DNA from: Streptomyces sp. A0642 | GTDB taxonomy: Bacteria > Actinomycetota > Actinomycetes > Streptomycetales > Streptomycetaceae | Assembly (NCBI RefSeq): GCF_004795105.1 | Contig: NZ_SSBL01000032.1 | Coordinates: forward strand, 1 to 64,000 | DNA: 64,000 bases | Direction of reading: 5' to 3' | In this document: positions 32,305 through 40,656 of the stretch, in pieces | Layout: every line of letters starts with the position of its first letter | Position numbering within the stretch: position 1 is the stretch's first letter | Program-made: the position numbers and the translations under genes | The notes under the pieces: generated by a model | Databases searched by the model: none | Seen by the model: only the letters and a program-made list of their open reading frames with translations | Told to the model about the DNA's origin: nothing

Positions 32305-32993
32305 GCGCCGGCCGGGTCCAGGACGGCCGGCGGGAGCGCCTGGTATGTCCCCTGCTCCTCGCTTTTCTCGTCGCGTGCGCCGCCGACCTCACGGGGCTGC
32401 TCACGGGCGGCGACGTCCTCCACCTCGTCGCCAAGCCGCTGCTGATGCCGCTGCTCGCCGCGTACGCCGCCGCCCGGCGCGGACCCCGGCTGCTGATCGC
32501 GGCCCTGCTCTGCGGCTGGATCGGGGACGTGTTCCTGCTGGCCGACGCCGATCTCGCGTTCCTCGTCGGGATGGGCGGCTTCGCGGCGGGGCACCTCTGC
32601 TACCTGCGCCTCTTCGGCCGGGCCCGGGGCGCCGTGCTGCCCGGCATCGGATACGCGGTGGTCCTCACCGCCTTCACCGTCCTGATCTGGGACGGGCTGC
32701 CGGCCGGGCTGCGGATCCCGATGGCCGGCTACAGCCTGCTGCTGACCGCCATGGCCTACCGGTCCGGGGTCCTCGGGCGGTACGCGGCCGCCGGAGGCGC
32801 GCTCTTCCTGCTCTCCGACGCCCTGATCGCCACCGGCATCGCCGACTGGCCGCAGCTGCCCGCCCCCGGCTTCTGGGTCATGCTCACCTACGTCGCCGCG
32901 CAGCTCCTGCTGACCCTGGGCGCGCTCGCCCCGGGGGCGAAATGGGCCGGTGTGACCCATGGGGCGTACCGTGAGCGGAGTATCAGCATCTGA
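32301..32993 (+). CDS. YhhN/TMEM86 family membrane protein (lysoplasmalogenase-like)
   Basis: The product is 230 aa with about eight hydrophobic segments. YhhN elements are seen: LVAKPLLMPLLAAY, GWIGDVFLL and a late LSDALIA with Asp, the family's conserved acidic residues in membrane helices. Animal TMEM86B is a lysoplasmalogenase; bacterial members have similar or unknown activity. ATG overlaps the desaturase stop, so lipid-related functions may be linked. Confidence 0.85.
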   Translation: MSAGRVQDGRRERLVCPLLLAFLVACAADLTGLLTGGDVLHLVAKPLLMPLLAAYAAARRGPRLLIAALLCGWIGDVFLLADADLAFLVGMGGFAAGHLCYLRLFGRARGAVLPGIGYAVVLTAFTVLIWDGLPAGLRIPMAGYSLLLTAMAYRSGVLGRYAAAGGALFLLSDALIATGIADWPQLPAPGFWVMLTYVAAQLLLTLGALAPGAKWAGVTHGAYRERSISI

Positions 32994-33014
32994 GATCAGC
33001 AAGGACCCCCACGC

Positions 33015-34058
33015 ATGCGCGCCACCGTCATCCACGCCCCCCACGACATCCGCGTGCAGGAGGTCCCCGACCCGGTGATCCAGCACCCCACCGACGTGGT
33101 GGTGCGGGTCCTGCGGGCCTGCATCTGCGGCAGCGACCTGTGGGCCTACCGGGGTGAGTCCGCCCGGCAGCCGGGCCAGAGGATCGGCCACGAGTTCCTG
33201 GGGACCGTCGAGGAGGCGGGCTCCGAGGTCAACGGCTTCGCCGTCGGCGACCTCGTCGTCGTCCCCTTCGTCTGGTCCGACGGCACCTGCGCCTACTGCG
33301 CGGAAGGGCTCACCACCTCCTGCCCGCAGGGCGGCTTCTGGGGCTCGGTCGGCTCCGACGGCGGCCAGGGCGAGGCCGTACGCGTCCCGTTCGCCGACGG
33401 CACTCTGGTCAGGCTCCCCGCCGCCGCGGCCTCCGACGACCACCTCCTCACCGCGCTGCTCGCCCTCTCCGACGTCCTCGGCACCGGCCACCACGCCGCC
33501 GTCGGCGCCGGTGTGAAGCGCGGTTCCACGGTCGCCGTCGTCGGTGACGGAGCCGTCGGCCTGTGCGGCGTCATGGCCGCCAAGCGGCTCGGCGCCGAGC
33601 GGATCATCGCGCTCGGCCGCCACCCGGCGCGTACCGACATCGCCCGGGACTTCGGCGCCACCGACGTCGTCGCCGAGCGCGGCGACGCGGCCGTCGCGGC
33701 GGTACGGGAACTGCTCGGCGGCGAGGGCGCCCAGGCGGTCATCGAGGCCGTCGGCACCGAGCAGTCGATGCGCACCGCCGTCGGCATCACCCGCGACGGC
33801 GGCTCGATCGGCTACGTCGGCGTGCCGCACGGCAGCGGCACCGGACTGGACCTCGGCGTCATGTTCGACCGGAACATCGCCCTGCGGGGCGGAGTCGCCC
33901 CCGTGCGCGCCTACATCCCGGAGCTGCTCCCCGACGTCCTGTCCGGCACCATCGACCCGTCGCCCGTCTTCGACCTGACCGTCGGCCTCGACGAGGTACC
34001 GGCCGGCTACAAGGCGATGGACGAGCGCACGGCGCTGAAGGTCCTCATCAGGCCGTGA
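33015..34058 (+). CDS. Zinc-dependent alcohol dehydrogenase family (MDR) protein
   Basis: The product is 347 aa. Catalytic zinc ligands: Cys in CICGSDLW and His-Glu in GHEFLG. The structural-zinc lobe is reduced to GTCAYCAEGLTTSCP. NAD(P) site VVGDGAVGLCG and GADVV-type strands follow. FDLTVGLDEVPAGYKAMDER at the end is typical of MDR dehydrogenases. Substrate unknown. ATG with AAGGAC upstream; terminator 34061-34093 follows the stop immediately. Confidence 0.9.
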   Translation: MRATVIHAPHDIRVQEVPDPVIQHPTDVVVRVLRACICGSDLWAYRGESARQPGQRIGHEFLGTVEEAGSEVNGFAVGDLVVVPFVWSDGTCAYCAEGLTTSCPQGGFWGSVGSDGGQGEAVRVPFADGTLVRLPAAAASDDHLLTALLALSDVLGTGHHAAVGAGVKRGSTVAVVGDGAVGLCGVMAAKRLGAERIIALGRHPARTDIARDFGATDVVAERGDAAVAAVRELLGGEGAQAVIEAVGTEQSMRTAVGITRDGGSIGYVGVPHGSGTGLDLGVMFDRNIALRGGVAPVRAYIPELLPDVLSGTIDPSPVFDLTVGLDEVPAGYKAMDERTALKVLIRP

Positions 34059-34060
34059 GC

Positions 34061-34093
34061 CGGTCCGGGGGCCGGACACCGGCCCCCGGACCG
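34061..34093. terminator. Bidirectional terminator, 15-bp perfect stem
   Basis: CGGTCCGGGGGCCGG (34061-34075), loop ACA, CCGGCCCCCGGACCG (34079-34093), between the convergent dehydrogenase and subtilase genes. Confidence 0.85.
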
Positions 34094-34097
34094 TCCG

Positions 34098-35633
34098 CTA
34101 CCAGCGCACCGCGTCCAGCGCGTCCACCACTCCGGCCCCGTAGAAGCCGTTGCGGTTCTTGCCGCCCTCGCAGACCGCGTCGACGGTGCCGTCGCGGTCG
34201 ATGTCGTACGGGTCACCGCACGCCGTGGCGTCGGCCTGGATCGTCAGCAGGGCCTTGACCGCGGCCGCCGACGCGTACGGGTGCTTCGACTTGATCAGGG
34301 CCACGACGCCCGCGACGTGCGGGGAAGCCATCGAGGTACCGGCCTTGTAGCCGTACTTGCCGCCCGGCAGCGTGGAGAGGATCAGACCGCTCGTCGCCGG
34401 CGGGGCGGGCGTCTGGTAGGTCGTCGAGTCGCCGCCCGGCGCGGCGACGTCGATGACGCCGTTCCCGTAGTTCGAGTACGACGCCTTCAGCCCCTTCGCG
34501 CCCGTCGCCGAGACCGTCACCACGCCCGGCAGCATCGTCGGGATGTCGAAGCACTGCTTCGGGTCGATGGTCCGGGTCACCGGCTCGGTGTCGTTCGGGC
34601 TGCTGGAGTCCTCGATCGTGTCGGCCGCCAGGTCCTCGGCCGAGTTGCCCGCCGCGGCGACGTTGACCGTGCCCTTGCTCTCGGCGTACCGGGTGGCCCG
34701 GGCGACCGCCTCGACGAGCGCGCCCTGGTCCGGGTCGTTCTTGCAGTTGTACAGCCACGGGTCGGTGTAATAGCTGTTGTTCGTGACGTCCACGCCGTGG
34801 TCGGCGGCCCAGACGAAGCCGCAGACGACGGACTCCGTGTAGAAGAAGCCGGCCGGGTTCGCCACCTTGATACCGGCGACCTTCACACCCGGCGCGACCC
34901 CCGTCACCCCGATGCCGTTCTTCGCGGCGGCGATCGTGCCCGCGACGTGCGTCCCGTGATCGCTCTCACCGGCCGCCGGACGCCAGGCGCCCTCCGTGGT
35001 GTCAGGGGCGCCGGAGACACAGTTCGCCGAGGCGGAACGGTCGAAGTTCGGGGCGAGGTCCGGATGGGTGTCGTCGACACCCGTGTCGATGACCGCGACC
35101 GTGACCTTCGAGCTGCCCAGCGACTTCTCGTGCGCCTTGTCCGCCTTGATGGCCGGCAGGTCCCACTGCAGCGGTTCCAGCGGGTCCTGGGCAGCCGTCG
35201 CCCGCGCCGCCGCGTTCCGCTCCTGCTCGGCCGTCAGGGGCTGCTCGACCCCGATGTCCTTGGTGGCCTGCGGCACGATCGGGTTGGTGCGGGTGGCGCC
35301 CGCGGAGTCGACTCCCCTGACGCGGCGTATCGCCTCCGCGAACCGCGGGTTCTGCGAGTGGGCGACGATGACCCCGATCCGGTCGTAGGCGATCACCACC
35401 GTGCCGCCCGCCCGCTCGATCGCCTTGCGCACCTGCTTGACGGTGCCGTGACCGCCGCGGGTGTTGACCACGTACGACAGCTTTGGTCCGTCCGTCGACA
35501 CCGCCGCCGAGGGCGCGTCCTGCGCCGGGGCGGCGGAGGCGGTGCCCGTCGGCAGGAAGCCGAGTGACGCCGTGAGGGCCAGTCCGACGGGCAGCGTCAG
35601 TGCGCGCTTGCGTCCGGATCCCAGATGAGCCAT
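34098..35633 (-). CDS. Secreted subtilisin-like serine protease (S8)
   Basis: The product is 511 aa. A Sec signal peptide (KRALTLPVGLALTASLGFL... to about residue 34) and an I9-type propeptide (YVVNTRGGHGTVKQVRKAIERAGG) precede the catalytic domain. Triad: Asp in VAVIDTGVDDTHPDL, His in DHGTHVAGTIA, Ser in GTSMASPHVAG. The oxyanion Asn lies in AAAGNSAED. The protein ends right after the catalytic domain, without a P-domain. Likely an extracellular protease of the mycelium. ATG with GTGGAG upstream. Confidence 0.95.
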   Translation of the reverse strand: MAHLGSGRKRALTLPVGLALTASLGFLPTGTASAAPAQDAPSAAVSTDGPKLSYVVNTRGGHGTVKQVRKAIERAGGTVVIAYDRIGVIVAHSQNPRFAEAIRRVRGVDSAGATRTNPIVPQATKDIGVEQPLTAEQERNAAARATAAQDPLEPLQWDLPAIKADKAHEKSLGSSKVTVAVIDTGVDDTHPDLAPNFDRSASANCVSGAPDTTEGAWRPAAGESDHGTHVAGTIAAAKNGIGVTGVAPGVKVAGIKVANPAGFFYTESVVCGFVWAADHGVDVTNNSYYTDPWLYNCKNDPDQGALVEAVARATRYAESKGTVNVAAAGNSAEDLAADTIEDSSSPNDTEPVTRTIDPKQCFDIPTMLPGVVTVSATGAKGLKASYSNYGNGVIDVAAPGGDSTTYQTPAPPATSGLILSTLPGGKYGYKAGTSMASPHVAGVVALIKSKHPYASAAAVKALLTIQADATACGDPYDIDRDGTVDAVCEGGKNRNGFYGAGVVDALDAVRW

Positions 35634-35922
35634 GGGGTCTCCACTTCATCCGTCTGTCGACCGGACACGGGCTGTGTCCAGTCGCGTACATGACGAGTGA
35701 AGCTATCGCTGATCATCCCCGCTCATCAATGAGTTCGGGAGAACCGATGGGGGCCGGGGCGTCCGAAGGGGTGACGCGAAGCGGGCGGAAACCGAGGTGA
35801 ACCGCTTCGCCGCGCGCCGCGTGCCGTTGTCAGGGGAAGCGCACCATCACTCCCCGATATCGAGGTCCCCAGTGAAATCCACCGTCCCCACCACCACCGC
35901 ACCCGCGTCGCGAGGAGATTCC

Positions 35923-36288
35923 GTGGCTACCGATGCACCGCCGCCCGAGGGCAGTACGGAGACCGGCCCCGCCCAGCCCACGACCGAGGCGTTCGTCGCG
36001 GAGCAGGCGAGCGCGGAATTCGGCGAACTCCGCCGCTCCTACCGCTCGTTCGCCTTCCCGCTGACCATCGCCTTCGTCCTCTGGTACCTGCTGTACGTGC
36101 TGCTCTCCAACTACGCCGGCGGCTTCATGGGCACCAAGGTGTACAGCAACTTCAACGTGGCCTTCGTCTTCGGCCTCGCCCAGTTCCTCACCACGTTCCT
36201 CATCGCCTGGTTCTACTCGCGGCACGCCAACGCGAAGCTCGACCCCAAGGCCGAGGCCATCAAGTCCCGCATGGAGGCCGACGCATGA
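35923..36288 (+). CDS. DUF485 membrane protein, partner of the symporter
   Basis: The product is 121 aa: a polar N-terminus then two membrane segments, about residues 46-66 (FPLTIAFVLWYLLYVLLSNYAGGF) and 80-100 (FGLAQFLTTFLIAWFYSRHA). DUF485 proteins are encoded just before ActP-type symporters throughout bacteria. GTG at 35923 is preceded by GAGGAG; a longer frame starting upstream is low-complexity. Its stop overlaps the ATG of the symporter gene. Confidence 0.88.
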   Translation: MATDAPPPEGSTETGPAQPTTEAFVAEQASAEFGELRRSYRSFAFPLTIAFVLWYLLYVLLSNYAGGFMGTKVYSNFNVAFVFGLAQFLTTFLIAWFYSRHANAKLDPKAEAIKSRMEADA

Positions 36289-37922
36289 GCGCCGCGTACC
36301 ACTCCCAGACCGTCGTGACGCTCGCCTCGTCCACCAGCGAGCACCGGCCGCTGATCATCTCGCTCTTCGCCGTCTTCGTCGCCGCCACCCTCGGCATCAC
36401 CGTCTGGGCCGGCCGCCAGACCAAGAGCGCCTCCGACTTCTACGCGGGCGGCCGCCAGTTCACCGCGTTCCAGAACGGCCTCGCGGTCTCCGGCGACTAC
36501 ATGTCCGCCGCCTCGTTCCTCGGCATCGCCGGAGCCATCGCCCTCTTCGGCTACGACGGCTTCCTCTACTCGATCGGCTTCCTCGTCGCCTGGCTGGTGG
36601 CGCTGCTCCTGGTCGCCGAGCCGCTGCGCAACTCCGGCCGCTACACCATGGGCGACGTCCTCGCCTACCGGATGCGCCAGCGCCCGGTCCGTACCGCCGC
36701 GGGCGTCTCCACCATCGTCGTCTCGATCTTCTACCTGCTCGCGCAGATGGCGGGCGCGGGAGTTCTGGTCTCGCTGCTCCTCGGCATCACCAGCGATGCC
36801 GGAAAGATCCTCATCGTTGCGCTGGTCGGCGTACTGATGATCGTGTACGTCACCATCGGCGGCATGAAGGGCACCACCTGGGTGCAGATGGTCAAGGCCG
36901 TGCTCCTCATCGCGGGCGCGATCCTGATGACCTTCATGGTGCTGTGGAAGTTCGACTTCAACGTCTCCGACCTGCTGGGCACCGCCGCCGAGAAGAGCGG
37001 ACACGGCGCCTCGTTCCTGGAGCCCGGACTGAAGTACGGGGCCACGGGCACCTCGAAGCTGGACTTCCTCTCCCTCGGCATCGCCCTGGTGCTGGGCACC
37101 GCCGGGCTGCCGCACATCCTGATCCGCTTCTACACGGTGCCGACCGCCAAGGCCGCCCGTAAGTCGGTCAACTGGGCCATCGGCATCATCGGCGCCTTCT
37201 ACCTGATGACCATCGCGCTCGGCTTCGGCGCGGCGGCCCTCATCGGCCCGGACGAGATCAAGGCGAAGAACCCGGCAGGCAACGCGGCGGCCCCGCAGCT
37301 CGCCGAGTACCTCGGCGGGGTCGGCACCACCGGCGGCGCCGTCATGCTCGCCGTCATCTCCGCCGTCGCCTTCGCCACCATCCTCGCCGTCGTCGCGGGA
37401 CTGACCCTCGCCTCCTCGTCCTCCTTCGCCCACGACATCTACGCCAACGTCATCCGCAAGGGGAAGGCCACCGAGAAGGAGGAGATGCGGGCCGCGCGCT
37501 GGGCCACCGTCTTCATCGGCGCCGCCGCGATCGTGCTGGGCGCCTTCGCCCGCGACATGAACGTCGCCGGTCTGGTGGCGCTCGCCTTCGCCGTCGCCGC
37601 CTCGGCGAACCTGCCCACGCTCCTCTACAGCCTCTTCTGGAAGCGGTTCACCACCCAGGGCGCGCTGTGGTCGATCTACGGCGGCCTCGCCAGCTCGGTG
37701 ATCCTGGTGCTGTTCTCGCCGGTCGTCTCCGGGAACGCGAAGACCTCGATGTTCAAGGGCGTCGACTTCGCCTGGTTCCCGCTGGAGAACCCGGGCCTGA
37801 TCTCCATCCCGCTGGGCTTCCTGCTCGGCTGGATCGGCTCCCTCCTGTCCAAGGAGGAGCCCGACCAGGGCAAGTACGCCGAGCTGGAGGTCAAGTCCCT
37901 CACCGGCATCGGAGCCCACTAG
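36285..37922 (+). CDS. actP: Solute:sodium symporter, cation/acetate type (ActP/MctC-like)
   Basis: The product is 545 aa with about 13 hydrophobic segments, SSF family. Typical parts: ASDFYAGGRQFTAFQNGLAVSGDYMSAASFLG (sodium/substrate region), FLGIAGAIALFGYDG and GTAGLPHILIRFYTVP. The close actinobacterial relative MctC carries acetate, pyruvate and propionate. It is coupled to the DUF485 gene. The hairpin at 37969-38004 ends the operon. Confidence 0.9.
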   Translation: MSAAYHSQTVVTLASSTSEHRPLIISLFAVFVAATLGITVWAGRQTKSASDFYAGGRQFTAFQNGLAVSGDYMSAASFLGIAGAIALFGYDGFLYSIGFLVAWLVALLLVAEPLRNSGRYTMGDVLAYRMRQRPVRTAAGVSTIVVSIFYLLAQMAGAGVLVSLLLGITSDAGKILIVALVGVLMIVYVTIGGMKGTTWVQMVKAVLLIAGAILMTFMVLWKFDFNVSDLLGTAAEKSGHGASFLEPGLKYGATGTSKLDFLSLGIALVLGTAGLPHILIRFYTVPTAKAARKSVNWAIGIIGAFYLMTIALGFGAAALIGPDEIKAKNPAGNAAAPQLAEYLGGVGTTGGAVMLAVISAVAFATILAVVAGLTLASSSSFAHDIYANVIRKGKATEKEEMRAARWATVFIGAAAIVLGAFARDMNVAGLVALAFAVAASANLPTLLYSLFWKRFTTQGALWSIYGGLASSVILVLFSPVVSGNAKTSMFKGVDFAWFPLENPGLISIPLGFLLGWIGSLLSKEEPDQGKYAELEVKSLTGIGAH

Positions 37923-37968
37923 AGAGCAGGAGTTCACACAGGAGAGCCCCTTCCGGGCCCTCCGGCCC

Positions 37969-38004
37969 CGCGGCCGCGTCGTAGAGTCCTACGACGCGGC
38001 CGCG
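37969..38004. terminator. Terminator hairpin, 16-bp perfect stem
   Basis: Arms 37969-37984 and 37989-38004 are exact complements with an AGTC loop, about 50 nt after the symporter stop. Confidence 0.85.
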
Positions 38005-38106
38005 CCGCTCCTCGTGTCAAACGGGCCCCTCCGTTGTCAGAGGTCTCGCGTAGTCTCGGAAGAGTCAGATTCCGCAACCGGGAAGTCGCCGGGGGAGGGG
38101 GCCACC

Positions 38107-39096
38107 ATGCTCATCGACACGTACGACCGGGTCGCCACCGACCTGCGCGTCTCGCTGACCGACCGCTGCAATCTGCGCTGCACCTACTGCATGCCGGAGG
38201 AAGGCCTGCAGTGGCTGGCCAAGCCCGACCTGCTGAGTGACGACGAGATCGTCCGGCTCGTCCGCATCGCCGTCACCCAGCTCGGCATCACCGAGGTCCG
38301 CTTCACCGGCGGAGAGCCCCTGCTGCGCCCCGGACTCGTCTCCATCGTCCAGCAGTGCGCGGCCCTGGAGCCCCGCCCCAGGATGTCGCTCACGACCAAC
38401 GGCATCGGACTGAAACGGACCGCCGCCGCGCTCGAGGCGGCAGGACTGGACCGGGTCAACGTCTCCCTGGACACCCTGCGCCCCGAGGTCTTCAAGACCC
38501 TCACCCGCCGCGACCGCCACCACGACGTCCTGGCCGGACTCGAGGCCGCCCGTGAGGCCGGCCTCACCCCCGTCAAGGTCAACACCGTCCTGATGCCGGG
38601 GCTCAACGACGACGAGGCCCCCGACCTCCTCGCCTGGGCCGTGGAGAACGGCTACGAGCTCCGCTTCATCGAGCAGATGCCGCTGGACGCCCAGCACGGC
38701 TGGAAGCGCGACGGCATGATCACCGCCGGTGACATCCTCCAGTCGCTGCGCACCCGCTTCGAGCTCACCGCCGAGGAGGACGGCGAACGCGGCTCCGCCC
38801 CCGCCGAGCGCTGGCTCGTGGACGGCGGCCCCCACCGCGTCGGCGTCATCGCCTCCGTCACCCGGCCGTTCTGCCGGGCCTGCGACCGGACCAGGCTCAC
38901 CGCCGACGGACAGGTGCGCACCTGCCTGTTCGCCCGCGAGGAGACCGACCTGCGCGGCGCCCTGCGCTCCGAGGCCCCGGACGAGGAGATCGCCCGGCTC
39001 TGGAAGCTCGCCATGTGGGGCAAGAAGGCCGGCTCCGGCCTCGACGACCCGTCGTTCCTCCAGCCCGACCGCCCGATGTCGGCGATCGGCGGATAG
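38107..39096 (+). CDS. moaA: GTP 3',8-cyclase MoaA
   Basis: The product is 329 aa, a radical-SAM enzyme of molybdenum-cofactor synthesis that converts GTP to 3',8-cyclo-GTP. SAM cluster CNLRCTYC near the N-terminus; second [4Fe-4S] site in FCRACDRTRLTADGQVRTCLFA; GGEPLL and the C-terminal MSAIGG with the conserved double glycine. ATG at 38107 with GGGGGAGGGG about 7 nt upstream. Only 7 nt separate its stop from the convergent small gene. Confidence 0.97.
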   Translation: MLIDTYDRVATDLRVSLTDRCNLRCTYCMPEEGLQWLAKPDLLSDDEIVRLVRIAVTQLGITEVRFTGGEPLLRPGLVSIVQQCAALEPRPRMSLTTNGIGLKRTAAALEAAGLDRVNVSLDTLRPEVFKTLTRRDRHHDVLAGLEAAREAGLTPVKVNTVLMPGLNDDEAPDLLAWAVENGYELRFIEQMPLDAQHGWKRDGMITAGDILQSLRTRFELTAEEDGERGSAPAERWLVDGGPHRVGVIASVTRPFCRACDRTRLTADGQVRTCLFAREETDLRGALRSEAPDEEIARLWKLAMWGKKAGSGLDDPSFLQPDRPMSAIGG

Positions 39097-39103
39097 GCGC
39101 TCC

Positions 39104-39361
39104 TCACGAGGAGGGCGCGTCCCTCGACTCCCACTCGGCCAGCGTCACCACATCCTTGAGGAAGCCCCGCACGCCCAGGAACTGCGACAGATGCTCCCGG
39201 TGCTCGTCGCACGCCAGCCAGGTCTTGCGGCGGTCGGGAGTGTGCAGCTTCGGGTTGTTCCAGGCGAGCACCCACACGGCATCGGCGCGGCAGCCCTTGG
39301 CCGAGCAGACGGGGGCGGTGGGGGAAGGCGCGGCCGCGGAACCGGATTCTGGGGAGTTCAC
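39104..39361 (-). CDS. Small conserved hypothetical with Cys/His motif
   Basis: The product is 85 aa. A polar N-terminus precedes VCSAKGCRADAVWVLAWNNP and TWLACDEHREHLSQFL, giving Cys, Cys, Cys-x2-His ligands that fit a small zinc site. Conserved next to moaA in streptomycetes as I recall; function unknown. GTG at 39361 lies 7 nt after TAGGGT (minus strand 39374-39369), suggesting a leaderless mRNA. Confidence 0.75.
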   Translation of the reverse strand: MNSPESGSAAAPSPTAPVCSAKGCRADAVWVLAWNNPKLHTPDRRKTWLACDEHREHLSQFLGVRGFLKDVVTLAEWESRDAPSS

Positions 39362-39368
39362 GGACTCA

Positions 39369-39374
39369 ACCCTA
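39369..39374 (-). promoter_or_regulatory. Probable -10 box, leaderless start
   Basis: TAGGGT on the minus strand, 7 nt before GTG 39361. Confidence 0.4.
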
Positions 39375-39580
39375 AAGCCTGGGCAGGACGGCGGTCCTGC
39401 GGCATCCCCGCCGGAGAAATGGCGACGCCGAGCAGCCACGGGGGGAGCTGCCCGGCGTCGGTCCGTCGCTCCGACGGGGGATGCGGAGCGCTCACGAAGT
39501 ATGTCACGCAGACCGGGGTGCGGTGCACTGGAACTTCATGATTGATCTGAGCTTTTCTTGAGCTTGGGGCCGTCCCGGGG

Positions 39581-39958
39581 TCAGCCGTGCTCCTGCGGAT
39601 CCGGGCTTCGGAAAGCGCGTCCGGATTCCGGACCGGGGGCCGCCGGACCGGCCATCGGCGCCGCATCCAGAGCGGGACGCGTCGGCGCCGGTATGAAGGT
39701 CGAGGGAATGGACGGACTGCTCTCCCGGCCCGCGTTGGCGATGACGACCGCGACGTACGGCAGCAGCACCCCCAGCGCCAGCGCCACGATCGCCACATGA
39801 CGCTCCACGTTCCACAGGGCCGCCGCGGCGACCACCGAGACCGTGCGCACGGACATCGAGATCACATACCGCCGCTGTCTGCCGCGCACATCCTCCGCGA
39901 GCCCCTGCCGCGCCCCCGTGATCCGGAAGACCTCCGCACCGCTGTGCTTCCCCAACAC
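39581..39958 (-). CDS. DUF3099 membrane protein
   Basis: The product is 125 aa. The DUF3099 pattern is clear: EVFRITGARQGLAEDVRGRQRRYVISM followed by two membrane segments (about residues 36-55 and 60-80, ALGVLLPYVAVVIANAGR). A Pro/Ala-rich tail ends the protein. The family is confined to actinobacteria and uncharacterised. GTG at 39958 (or TTG three nt on) with GGGTGGTGGAG upstream. Confidence 0.85.
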   Translation of the reverse strand: MLGKHSGAEVFRITGARQGLAEDVRGRQRRYVISMSVRTVSVVAAAALWNVERHVAIVALALGVLLPYVAVVIANAGRESSPSIPSTFIPAPTRPALDAAPMAGPAAPGPESGRAFRSPDPQEHG

Positions 39959-40201
39959 GTCTCCACCACCCTTCCCCGAGCTCAGTTCACGACGAACGGG
40001 GGGAGACCGTGTGCCGTCGCCGGACGCTCCCCGGACCGCGTCCCACGGTACGCCCGCTCTCCCCCCGGTTCGATGCCGGGGCGCGCCGCGTGCGTACGCA
40101 TGCCCGCCCGCCGCACGTACGGACCCGTCCGACGTGCGGCGTAGCCGAGCGGCGCGGAGACTGGGCCGTGCACGACACCGCGTCGTACGAGGAGGCGACA
40201 C

Positions 40202-40486
40202 ATGAGCTGGTTGTGGGCAATCATCGTGGGTCTGGTGCTCGGTCTGATCGCCAAGGCGATCCTGCCGGGCAAGCAGGAGATCCCACTCTGGCTGACGGTC
40301 ATCTTCGGCATGATCGGCAGCATCCTCGGCAATGCCGTCGCCACCTGGATCGGCGTCAACGACACCAAGGGCATCGACTGGACGCGCCATGTGCTCCAGC
40401 TGATCGGAGCCGTGGTGGTGGTCGGTGTCGGCGACATGCTCTGGGCCTCGATCCGGGGCAGCCGGAGCAACAGACAGAGGACCTGA
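40202..40486 (+). CDS. GlsB/YeaQ/YmgE family stress-response membrane protein
   Basis: The product is 94 aa with three hydrophobic segments: MSWLWAIIVGLVLGLIAKAIL, IPLWLTVIFGMIGSILGNAVA and VLQLIGAVVVVGVGDML. The Gly-rich helices and length fit the transglycosylase-associated GlsB family. ATG with GAGGAGG 6 nt upstream. It is monocistronic, ending at the hairpin 40505-40535. Confidence 0.9.
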   Translation: MSWLWAIIVGLVLGLIAKAILPGKQEIPLWLTVIFGMIGSILGNAVATWIGVNDTKGIDWTRHVLQLIGAVVVVGVGDMLWASIRGSRSNRQRT

Positions 40487-40504
40487 CCGAGAGCGCACAG
40501 CCCG

Positions 40505-40535
40505 ACGGCGGGGCACGCATCGCGTGCCCCGCCGT
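40505..40535. terminator. Terminator hairpin, 14-bp perfect stem
   Basis: ACGGCGGGGCACGC, loop ATC, GCGTGCCCCGCCGT, between the GlsB gene and the convergent tyrS. Confidence 0.85.
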
Positions 40536-40555
40536 GCTGCTGTCCGTCCCTGTCC

Positions 40556-40656
40556 CCGGCCGTGACGACTCCGGCCGTGACGACACGGCCGGGCTTGGTC
40601 AGCCGGGCCCGACGGGCCTGGTGCTGCTGACCGCGCGTGGGTCAGCCGGCCGTGAC
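40556..40656. repeat. Repeats of the tyrS 3' end
   Basis: CCGGCCGTGAC from the tyrS C-terminal codons (40646-40656) recurs at 40571-40581 and 40556-40566. GGTCAGCCGG, spanning the tyrS stop (40640-40649), recurs at 40597-40606. Confidence 0.75.
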